Assembly (NCBI GenBank): GCA_014360945.1 | Contig: JACIWM010000026.1 | Span: 1 to 7,756 of the forward strand | Origin: Candidatus Bipolaricaulota bacterium | GTDB taxonomy: Bacteria; Bipolaricaulota; Bipolaricaulia; Bipolaricaulales; Bipolaricaulaceae | Reading direction: 5' to 3' | DNA length: 7,756 nucleotides | In this document: positions 1-4,769 of the stretch, piece by piece | Position numbering within the stretch: position 1 is the first letter of the stretch | How the letters are laid out: each line of letters opens with the position of its first letter | The notes under the pieces: generated by a model | The model's database searches: none | Seen by the model: only the letters and a program-made list of their open reading frames with translations | What the model was told of the DNA's origin: nothing | Made by a program: the position numbers and the translations under genes

Positions 1-36
1 CTTGCGGCGAAGCGGAGGGCCACCCAAAATTTTCTC
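1..36. other. Short leader before tRNA, no gene seen
   Basis: These 36 bases precede the tRNA. I see no complete promoter. An AT-rich run (AAAATTTT) lies just before the tRNA 5' end, but no convincing -10/-35 pair fits in the space, so the tRNA promoter may lie outside the window or the tRNA may be processed from a longer transcript. Confidence 0.4.
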
Positions 37-125
37 GGAGGGATGGGTGAGCGGCCGAAACCGCCGGTCTTGAAAACCGGTGAGGCGACGAGCCTCCGGG
101 GGTTCGAATCCCCCTCCCTCCGCCA
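37..125 (+). tRNA. tRNA-Ser: tRNA-Ser (anticodon UGA)
   Basis: The full cloverleaf can be drawn. The acceptor stem GGAGGGA (37-43) pairs with TCCCTCC (115-121), followed by discriminator G122 and an encoded CCA (123-125). The anticodon stem CCGGT (64-68) pairs with ACCGG (76-80) around loop CTTGAAA, giving anticodon TGA at 71-73. A long variable arm GAGGC/GCCTC (about 82-96) makes it class II, as expected for serine. The T arm is GGGGG-TTCGAAT-CCCCC (98-114). It decodes UCA and, by wobble, other UCN codons. The encoded CCA is typical of many bacteria. The next gene, on the opposite strand, ends one base downstream. Confidence 0.97.
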
Positions 126-126
126 G

Positions 127-642
127 CTACCGGTACTCCACCACCTCGGAAAGGGGACGCCGCGGCCGGGCCTGCGGACTCTCCGCGGGCTTTCCTACAG
201 GGATCAGCGCCACCGGCCGCAAATTCTTGGATAGCGTCAAAAGCTCCGCGACCTTCCCTTCATCGAACGCGCCCACCCAGCACGTTCCCAAGCCTTTGGC
301 CGTAGCAGCCAAAAGAAGGTTTTGGATGGCGGCAGCCGTGTCCTGAAGGCAATACAGGGTCTCCCCCCGCTCGCGATACGTCCGCCGAGCCCTCTCCAAA
401 TCCGCGCAAACCACAATCACCACCGGAGCCTCGGCCAAAAAACTCTGACCGTACGCGGCGGAGACCAGTCCTTCGCGAAGCCTTTGGTCCCGCACGACGA
501 TGAACCGCCAGGGCTGAGCGTTGCCCGCGCTGGGGGCCATCACCGCCGCGGAAAGAAGTTCCGTCAAAACTTCGTCCGAAACAGGGGCGCTTTGATACCT
601 CCGCACCGAACGACGGGCGCGAATGGCTTCAAATACCTCCAC
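127..642 (-). CDS. Nitroreductase-family FMN oxidoreductase
   Basis: The 171-residue product belongs to the FMN-dependent nitroreductase family, cytosolic homodimers that use NAD(P)H to reduce nitro compounds, quinones or flavins; the substrate cannot be read from sequence. Visible family marks are the N-terminal ARRSVRRY block (residues 9-16, FMN phosphate contact), APSAGNAQPW (36-45), the GLGTCWVG segment (117-124) and the C-terminal VGKPAESP motif (149-156). Length is normal for the short single-domain type. I start it at GTG 642, not the upstream in-frame ATG at 663: AGGAGG lies at 652-647, four bases before the GTG, and the extra residues MAGKGGK are just that ribosome-binding site read as codons. 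The ATG at 663 also overlaps a TATAAT box. The stop (TAG, 129-127) is one base from the tRNA-Ser CCA end. Confidence 0.92.
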   Translation of the reverse strand: MEVFEAIRARRSVRRYQSAPVSDEVLTELLSAAVMAPSAGNAQPWRFIVVRDQRLREGLVSAAYGQSFLAEAPVVIVVCADLERARRTYRERGETLYCLQDTAAAIQNLLLAATAKGLGTCWVGAFDEGKVAELLTLSKNLRPVALIPVGKPAESPQARPRRPLSEVVEYR

Positions 643-646
643 TTTC

Positions 647-652
647 CCTCCT
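647..652 (-). promoter_or_regulatory. Shine-Dalgarno site deciding nitroreductase GTG start
   Basis: On the minus strand the sequence AAAGGAGGGAAAGTG places AGGAGG four bases before GTG 642. No purine-rich site precedes the alternative ATG at 663. The spacing is slightly short but the match is strong. Confidence 0.7.
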
Positions 653-661
653 TTCCCCGCC

Positions 662-669
662 ATTATACG
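662..669. promoter_or_regulatory. Overlapping divergent -10 boxes, nitroreductase/HAD
   Basis: The minus strand reads TATAAT at 667-662, a perfect -10 hexamer. Transcription would start near 655, giving a short leader that holds the AGGAGG site and GTG 642. On the plus strand TATACG at 664-669 overlaps it and lies nine bases before the HAD ATG at 679, which would give a nearly leaderless mRNA. No good -35 hexamer is visible for either direction, so this remains a candidate. The 36-base gap between the two genes leaves little other room for promoters. Confidence 0.45.
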
Positions 670-678
670 ATTGAGCTG

Positions 679-1284
679 ATGATTCGAGCCGTCCTCTTTG
701 ATCTCGACGGGACGCTTTGGGAAAACCCGGTGCGCTGGGACGAACTGCGGCGGGAACTAGGCCTTCCTCCCGATGGTCTTCCCATTTATTGGCACATCTC
801 TCGACTTCCTAAAGAGGAGCGGGAGCGGGCCGAGGCCCGCCTTAGGGAAAAGGAGGCCGAAGGGGTGCAACTCGGCCGTCTGAAGCCCGGAGCCCGGGAG
901 CTTTTGGAATTTCTACGAGCCGAGGGGGTTCGCTGTGTTCTTGTCACCAATAACTCCCGGGAAAGCGCGGAGGGCGTCCTCCGAAGCCATCCCTTGGCTT
1001 TCGACTTAGTGTGGACGAGAGAGGACGGGGCGTTGAAGCCCAATCCGGAGGCGTTTTTGGGCCCGCTGAGGCGTTTGGGGATACGGCCGGAGGAGGCGGT
1101 GGTGGTGGGCGACTCCCATTTGGACCTTCAGGCTGCCCACGCTGCCGGGGTCCGGGCCGTGATCCTCGTTAAGCCGGCTCCGTGGATGCGCCAATTCTTC
1201 CCAAAGAACGCGGAATTCCGCGAGGTTGAAGATCTCGCTCAGGTGAAGGCCTGGCTTTCCAAGCTTTTTCTTTCCCGAAGCTGA
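679..1284 (+). CDS. HAD-superfamily hydrolase (phosphatase-like)
   Basis: The 201-residue protein has all four HAD motifs in order. Motif I is FDLDGTLW with nucleophile D8 and acid/base D10. Motif II is VTNN with T90. Motif III lysine is K120 in ALKPNP. Motif IV is GDSHLD with D145 and D149 for magnesium. The roughly 65-residue helical insert between motifs I and II indicates a C1-type cap as in phosphoglycolate phosphatase-like enzymes. It probably hydrolyses a small phosphorylated metabolite in the cytosol; the substrate is unknown. ATG 679 puts the DLDGT motif at the usual N-terminal position. An in-frame upstream extension exists but reads through the antisense of the nitroreductase gene and is not credible. 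No Shine-Dalgarno site precedes the ATG. The 3' end overlaps the convergent nucleotidyltransferase gene by 46 bases. Confidence 0.9.
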   Translation: MIRAVLFDLDGTLWENPVRWDELRRELGLPPDGLPIYWHISRLPKEERERAEARLREKEAEGVQLGRLKPGARELLEFLRAEGVRCVLVTNNSRESAEGVLRSHPLAFDLVWTREDGALKPNPEAFLGPLRRLGIRPEEAVVVGDSHLDLQAAHAAGVRAVILVKPAPWMRQFFPKNAEFREVEDLAQVKAWLSKLFLSRS

Positions 1285-1763
1285 AGGGGCACGGGCGCAG
1301 TCCAAAGGGAGTTGATCACCGACCCGTACCCCTTCCCCTGAGCCACCTCTTCGTCATCCACAATGTGGAGGTCAAAAAGACTCTTTGGTGAAGAAAAACC
1401 CGTGAGCGCCCGATAGCCCCGAAGAAGGAGGGTATCCACCTGCCAAAGAAGGCTTTCCAAAGCTCCTGATTTTTTCTGGACCCATAAAATCAGATCCACG
1501 TCAGAGGCTGGTCCAGCCCGGTTTTCTACAGTGCTTCCGTATACGTAAACCTTGCGGATCCCTGGGCAGATCCTCCCTAAGTATGTGCACAACTCCTGAG
1601 CCAGGGCGTAGCGGAGGAGGGAGTGCGCCCAAGGGTTACCGACGCGGAGGGCTCGCACAAGCTCCCCTTCCGCACTGAACCCCTTCCGTTGCACCTCGGC
1701 CAGAGCACGGGCAAAGAGACCCTGAACCTTAGGTCCAAGGAGCAAGCTTGGGGTGTCGATCAC
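1239..1763 (-). CDS. Minimal nucleotidyltransferase (pol-beta superfamily)
   Basis: The 174-residue product has the signature of the DNA-polymerase-beta-like nucleotidyltransferase fold (NTP_transf_2 type). G76-S77 in VYVYGSTVE is followed by the metal-binding pair D88-x-D90 in ASDVDLILW, and D131 in LFDLHIVDD is a good candidate for the third acidic residue. Such proteins transfer a nucleotide to a small molecule, RNA end or protein; members include aminoglycoside nucleotidyltransferases, MNT antitoxins and the catalytic domains of GlnE and GlnD. An N-terminal helical region (about residues 1-68) precedes the catalytic core. The start is GTG 1763, whose GTGA overlaps the TGA stop of glutamate dehydrogenase 1 by four bases, so it is very probably translationally coupled to that gene. 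No HEPN partner is beside it. The target is unknown. Confidence 0.8.
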   Translation of the reverse strand: MIDTPSLLLGPKVQGLFARALAEVQRKGFSAEGELVRALRVGNPWAHSLLRYALAQELCTYLGRICPGIRKVYVYGSTVENRAGPASDVDLILWVQKKSGALESLLWQVDTLLLRGYRALTGFSSPKSLFDLHIVDDEEVAQGKGYGSVINSLWTAPVPLQLRERKSLESQAFT

Positions 1764-3061
1764 GGGAAGATCCCTCGGAGGCGGATGGCCTCAGCTACCC
1801 GAGAAAGGGCGAGTATTTGCGCGGCGATGCGGAGGCTCACCCTCTTCTCTTGGGCCAGGGTCCACACGTCGTTGAAGGCGCGGCGCATGATTTGCGCGAG
1901 TTTCACGTTGGTCTCGGTCTCGTCCCAGTAGAAGTATTGGAGGTTTTGCACCCACTCGAAGTAGGAGACCACCACGCCGCCGGCGTTGGCTAGAATGTCC
2001 GGGACCACGATGCGTCCGCGCTCTTCCAGGATCACATCAGCTTCCGGCGTGGTCGGTCCGTTAGCGCCTTCCACGATGATCTTGGCCTTGATCTGGCCAG
2101 CGTTTCGTTCGGTGATCTGTCCTTCCAGAGCAGCGGGCACGAGCACATCTACATCAAGGGTGAGGACCTCCTCCGCGGGAATGGCCGAAACCCCGGGCGC
2201 GGAATACCCGGCGATGAGGCGCTTTGGGGAGTGTTCCACATATTCCAGCAGTTCTGGAATGTTTAGCCCGTTGGGGTTGTAGAGCCCGCCGGAGATATCG
2301 GCCACGCCCACCACCTTCGCTCCGCTTTGGTGGAGGAGGAGGGCGGCCACCGATCCCACGTTTCCAAACCCTTGGACGGCCACCCTGATGCCCTCCACCC
2401 TCTTTCCCAGGCGGGCCAAAACCTCTTGGGTGACGATCATCACCCCTCTTCCCGTGGCCTCCCGTCGGCCCCGCGCCCCGCCTACTGCCACGTCTTTCCC
2501 GGTCACAATGGCGTACATGGGCTCGCCGCGAAGGGCCGTAGCCGTGTCCATGAACCAGTTCATGATCTTGGCGGTGGTGTTCACATCCGGCGCGGGGATG
2601 TCCCGATTAGGACCGATCAAGGGAAGGATCATCGCCGTGTACCGGCGGGTAAGGCGCTCCAGTTCTCCTTCCGAAAGCTTCGTGGGATCGCAAACGATCC
2701 CGCCTTTGCCTCCTCCAAAGGGGATATCCACCACCGCACACTTGAGGGTCATCCAGCCGGCAAGGGCCTTGACCTCGTCCACCGTCACCGCTGGGTGGTA
2801 GCGAATGCCGCCCTTACAGGGCCCACGGACGGAGGAGTGCTGGACCCGATAGCCGGTGAACACTTCAATGTGCCCGTCGTCCATCCTGACCGGAATGGCG
2901 ACCTCTAAGACCCGCTCAGGCGTTTCGATGATCGCCAAAAGATCTGGGGAAAGACCGAGTTTTTTCCCAGCCAGCCGCACCTGGGTTTTGAACATCTCAT
3001 ACGGGTTGGCCTCTACTGCCTGGACGGCCTGGGCCAAGACCCCGGAGTCCTTCTGTGCCAT
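1760..3061 (-). CDS. gdhA: Glutamate dehydrogenase 1
   Basis: This 433-residue enzyme catalyses the reversible oxidative deamination of glutamate to 2-oxoglutarate and ammonia with NAD(P), normally as a cytosolic hexamer. The full catalytic set is present with family spacing: K83 in PCKGGIR, K107 in MTLKCAV, catalytic K119 in GGGKGG, D159 in PAPDV, and S366 in VVSYFEW. The Rossmann motif GFGNVG is at 231-236, and D255 at the end of the following strand (VADISGG) fits NAD preference, though this is inference. Length is usual for the small hexameric class. I start it at ATG 3061 because GGAGG (3075-3071) is nine bases upstream; TTG 3067 in frame would be only three bases away. It leads an operon with the nucleotidyltransferase. 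A paralogue lies at 4770-6026. The symbol is generic; which paralogue corresponds to which named gdh elsewhere is not resolved. Confidence 0.96.
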   Translation of the reverse strand: MAQKDSGVLAQAVQAVEANPYEMFKTQVRLAGKKLGLSPDLLAIIETPERVLEVAIPVRMDDGHIEVFTGYRVQHSSVRGPCKGGIRYHPAVTVDEVKALAGWMTLKCAVVDIPFGGGKGGIVCDPTKLSEGELERLTRRYTAMILPLIGPNRDIPAPDVNTTAKIMNWFMDTATALRGEPMYAIVTGKDVAVGGARGRREATGRGVMIVTQEVLARLGKRVEGIRVAVQGFGNVGSVAALLLHQSGAKVVGVADISGGLYNPNGLNIPELLEYVEHSPKRLIAGYSAPGVSAIPAEEVLTLDVDVLVPAALEGQITERNAGQIKAKIIVEGANGPTTPEADVILEERGRIVVPDILANAGGVVVSYFEWVQNLQYFYWDETETNVKLAQIMRRAFNDVWTLAQEKRVSLRIAAQILALSRVAEAIRLRGIFP

Positions 3062-3070
3062 GCCCAACCA

Positions 3071-3075
3071 CCTCC
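3071..3075 (-). promoter_or_regulatory. Shine-Dalgarno site of gdh1
   Basis: GGAGG on the minus strand at 3075-3071 is nine bases before ATG 3061. It favours this start over TTG 3067. Confidence 0.75.
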
Positions 3076-3110
3076 GGCGATAAACCTAGAGGACCCGCAA
3101 GGGTTGGACA

Positions 3111-3118
3111 TTGGCAAA
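3111..3118 (+). repeat. TTGGCAAA element, copy in gdh1/regulator gap
   Basis: TTGGCAAA occurs here on the plus strand and again in inverted orientation at 3184-3191. A seven-base variant (TTTGCCA) is at 6084-6090 upstream of gdh2. It could be a regulator half-site. It also resembles a -35 hexamer (TTGGCA versus TTGACA), so a promoter role is an alternative. Confidence 0.4.
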
Positions 3119-3160
3119 CTCAGGGTTTTTCGATGCATTTCGACGCAGGATTTCCTGAGT
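3118..3160. repeat. Inverted repeat ACTCAGG / CCTGAGT
   Basis: A perfect 7-bp inverted repeat: ACTCAGG at 3118-3124 and CCTGAGT at 3154-3160, spaced by 29 bases. Overlapping its right arm is a tighter palindrome, CAGGA-TT-TCCTG (3146-3157). It lies in the upstream region of gdh1. It has no following T-run, so it is not an intrinsic terminator. It may be an operator or a leader-RNA structure. Confidence 0.4.
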
Positions 3161-3174
3161 AACCATGTACGGAG

Positions 3175-3192
3175 CTTTGCAAATTTGCCAAG
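3175..3192. promoter_or_regulatory. 18-bp near-perfect palindrome, candidate operator
   Basis: CTTTGCAAATTTGCCAAG matches its own reverse complement at 16 of 18 positions, with a perfect 10-bp core GCAAATTTGC (3179-3188). The size suits a site for a dimeric helix-turn-helix regulator. It lies between divergent gdh1 and the Crp/Fnr-like gene at 3319, where autoregulation or gdh control would act. It does not match the E. coli CRP (TGTGA-N6-TCACA) or FNR (TTGAT-N4-ATCAA) consensus. The binding protein is unknown. Confidence 0.5.
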
Positions 3193-3239
3193 CGAAAAGA
3201 TGTCAAAAGATGACTCCAAAAACTTGCAAAAAGGGAAGG

Positions 3240-3251
3240 TTGGCCTGCCAA
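3240..3251. promoter_or_regulatory. TTGGC-CT-GCCAA palindrome, candidate operator
   Basis: A perfect 5-bp inverted repeat with a two-base spacer, about 70 bases before the ATG of the plus-strand regulator gene. It shares the TTGGC/GCCAA half-site with the elements at 3111-3118 and 3184-3191. A related word, CTTGCAAA, is at 3223-3230. The role is inferred from position and symmetry only. Confidence 0.4.
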
Positions 3252-3318
3252 ATGGTGTCGATCGTTCTTGTTAAACGCGGTTGGGGAAAGGGTGTGCGGC
3301 AGAAGAGGATTAAAGGAA

Positions 3319-3948
3319 ATGCTGGGGGCCTTTCCCGCGCTTTGGGAGCGATTGCGGAATTTGGCCGAGGTTTTTCCTGTGAACTACCGAGCGGGGGAGC
3401 TGATCTTTCCTGAAGGCGGGTTTGCCGCAGGTACGTATATAGTAGGCCAAGGACTGGTGGGTCTCTTCCGGTCACACGGCACAAAAAACGTCTGCCTTTA
3501 TGTAGCTGGCCCGGGTGAGCTCTTGGGTCTGGAAGCTTGGCTGGACAACGTCCCGCCGCAGCATCTCACGGCTGGACGAGCTCTTACTGACGTGAACCTA
3601 ATTTTCCTCCCCACACCCGCTTGGAAAAAGGCGTTGGAAGACCAAGAGGTGCGGAAGCTGGTTTTCTCTTGCCTTGCCCAAATGTGGTTTGATGTCCTGG
3701 AACGGGAGGCGTACAAGGCTGATGCACAGGCCGCGGTTTTATGGGCCTTTCAACGCTGGGGCGAGGAAACTCCGCAGGGAGTGCGGTTGTCTTTAAATCC
3801 TAATGTGCTTGCCATGGTGCTCGGCCTTTCGCGAACGGCGGTGAAGCAGGCTCTGGTGCGCTTGGGCATCACCGAGGGCGAAAGGCACCTGATTTTGGAT
3901 AAAAGGAATTTGGCCAAAGCTCCAGCCTTTACAAAGTCTCCTCAATGA
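3319..3948 (+). CDS. Atypical Crp/Fnr-like transcriptional regulator
   Basis: The 209-residue product has the shape of a Crp/Fnr regulator: an N-terminal cNMP-binding-like beta barrel (about residues 20-100, with YRAGELIFPEGG, GTYIVGQGLVGLF and AGPGELLGLE) followed by a long helix and a C-terminal helix-turn-helix (about 156-184, LSLNPNVLAMVLGLSRTAVK). It lacks the R-S/T phosphate-binding pair of cAMP receptors and the four-cysteine cluster of Fnr, so the ligand is unknown and may be absent. The helix-turn-helix is weaker than in its neighbour. I prefer ATG 3319, with GAGG at 3305-3308; the frame stays open back to TTG 3268, but that codon has no ribosome-binding site. The gene is divergent from gdh1 and converges with the second regulator, overlapping it by 20 bases. 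Confidence 0.75.
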   Translation: MLGAFPALWERLRNLAEVFPVNYRAGELIFPEGGFAAGTYIVGQGLVGLFRSHGTKNVCLYVAGPGELLGLEAWLDNVPPQHLTAGRALTDVNLIFLPTPAWKKALEDQEVRKLVFSCLAQMWFDVLEREAYKADAQAAVLWAFQRWGEETPQGVRLSLNPNVLAMVLGLSRTAVKQALVRLGITEGERHLILDKRNLAKAPAFTKSPQ

Positions 3949-4675
3949 TGTCCAGATAAAGTTCCGGGGTGCTGGCCAACTCTTCCAGTTTTTCCCGGGA
4001 GCGAATAACAAGACCGAGGCGGCGGGTCTGGATATACCCGCGCTCCCGAAACTTTCGCAACACCCGCATGAGCGTCTCCACGGAAACCCCTAAAAGCTCG
4101 GCAATGGTCTGGCGGGTGAGGGGGAGCTCCAAGAAAACGGAGCCATCGGGATTGGGCACGCCGTACTTATTGCTCAGGGCCAAAAGGAGCAGGGCCAAAT
4201 TGCGGTCCGCGGATTCCGTGGCCTCTCGGGTGAGTTTGAATTCAAGCATGGCCACTTCTCGGGCAAACCAGCGACAGAGGTCAACCAAGGCCTGGGGATG
4301 GTGGTCCAAGAACGCCCGGAAGGTCGCGGAGTCGAAGAAAAGAAGGGTAGATTCCACGATAGTGCGGGCAAACTGGAAATTGATTTGCGCCCGCCCGAGG
4401 AAGAACGGCTCCAGCCCATACCACTCCCCGGGAGCTAAGAACCGTAGGACCCGCTTCTCCTGGGTCCTGGGCGAATACTTGCCGATGTACACAAGCCCCC
4501 GGCACACAAGATACACCCCGGAAAAATATGCGTTCTCCTGAGCAACGAGCTCATCAGCCTCAAAATGCAGAACCATCCCGAGTTTTTCCAATTGTTTCCG
4601 ATCCTCCTCCAAAAGGGAAGGGAAGGCATGGGCGAGGCACTGGGCAACCGACTCCTTGTACATGATCTTCGGCAT
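3929..4675 (-). CDS. Crp/Fnr-family transcriptional regulator
   Basis: A 248-residue DNA-binding regulator. The effector barrel spans about residues 36-117 (HFEADELVAQENAYFSGVYL, then FLAPGEWYGLEPF). The dimerisation helix is around 120-160. The winged helix-turn-helix at 185-216 is canonical, with LPLTRQTIAELLGVSVETLM and then RVLRKFRERGYI, as in Crp/Fnr proteins. The cAMP-binding R-S/T pair and an Fnr cysteine cluster are absent, so the signal is unknown; a redox, 2-oxoglutarate or heme-type cue cannot be decided. Start ATG 4675 is used; ATG 4663 is an in-frame alternative and neither has a good Shine-Dalgarno site. It shares the PGExxGLE barrel element with the adjacent regulator, suggesting distant common ancestry. 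It sits downstream of the gdh2 terminator, so probably has its own promoter. Confidence 0.9.
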   Translation of the reverse strand: MPKIMYKESVAQCLAHAFPSLLEEDRKQLEKLGMVLHFEADELVAQENAYFSGVYLVCRGLVYIGKYSPRTQEKRVLRFLAPGEWYGLEPFFLGRAQINFQFARTIVESTLLFFDSATFRAFLDHHPQALVDLCRWFAREVAMLEFKLTREATESADRNLALLLLALSNKYGVPNPDGSVFLELPLTRQTIAELLGVSVETLMRVLRKFRERGYIQTRRLGLVIRSREKLEELASTPELYLDIIEETL

Positions 4676-4684
4676 CGCCTTTGA

Positions 4685-4690
4685 ATTTTA
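4685..4690 (-). promoter_or_regulatory. Candidate -10 box for the minus-strand Crp/Fnr gene
   Basis: TAAAAT on the minus strand (4690-4685) ends nine bases before ATG 4675, so a transcript would be nearly leaderless. This fits the absence of a ribosome-binding site. No convincing -35 hexamer at standard spacing is seen. Confidence 0.4.
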
Positions 4691-4724
4691 AGATGTAAAT
4701 GGCTGCTAAGCTACAAGCAAAATA

Positions 4725-4750
4725 AAAGGGGTGCCATTCGGCACCCCTTT
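4725..4750 (-). terminator. Intrinsic terminator of gdh2
   Basis: An 11-bp perfect stem, AAAGGGGTGCC (4725-4735) with GGCACCCCTTT (4740-4750), encloses a four-base loop. Read on the minus strand it is followed by TTTTATTTTGC, a good U-tract, and it begins 20 bases after the gdh2 stop. On the plus strand it is followed by CTTTCC, so it works best for gdh2. It separates gdh2 from the downstream regulator gene. Confidence 0.92.
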
Positions 4751-4769
4751 CTTTCCTGCCCTCTTCAGC

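Noticed and set aside
322..678. Long in-frame N-terminal extension of the HAD gene (start at 322)
   Set aside because: It runs antisense through the nitroreductase gene, has no family similarity, and would put the DLDGT motif about 120 residues into the protein instead of at its N-terminus.
1239..1763. HEPN-MNT toxin-antitoxin module
   Set aside because: The nucleotidyltransferase core fits, but no HEPN-domain gene is adjacent; both neighbours are identified (gdh1 and HAD).
2327..2908. 193-codon plus-strand open frame antisense to gdh1
   Set aside because: It is a shadow of the strongly conserved gdh1 reading frame in GC-rich DNA; its translation is low-complexity (His, Pro, Gly, Arg) with no recognisable domain.
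3065..3067. TTG start for gdh1 six bases upstream of the ATG
   Set aside because: It would be only three bases from GGAGG; ATG 3061 has the better nine-base spacing.
3268..3318. Upstream TTG start for the plus-strand Crp/Fnr-like gene
   Set aside because: No ribosome-binding site precedes TTG 3268, and the extra 17 residues (Gly/Arg-rich) lie before the normal beginning of the barrel domain; ATG 3319 with GAGG upstream is more likely.
3969..4541. 190-codon plus-strand open frame antisense to the Crp/Fnr gene
   Set aside because: The translation is Arg/Ser-rich without domains, while the opposite strand encodes a clear Crp/Fnr protein.
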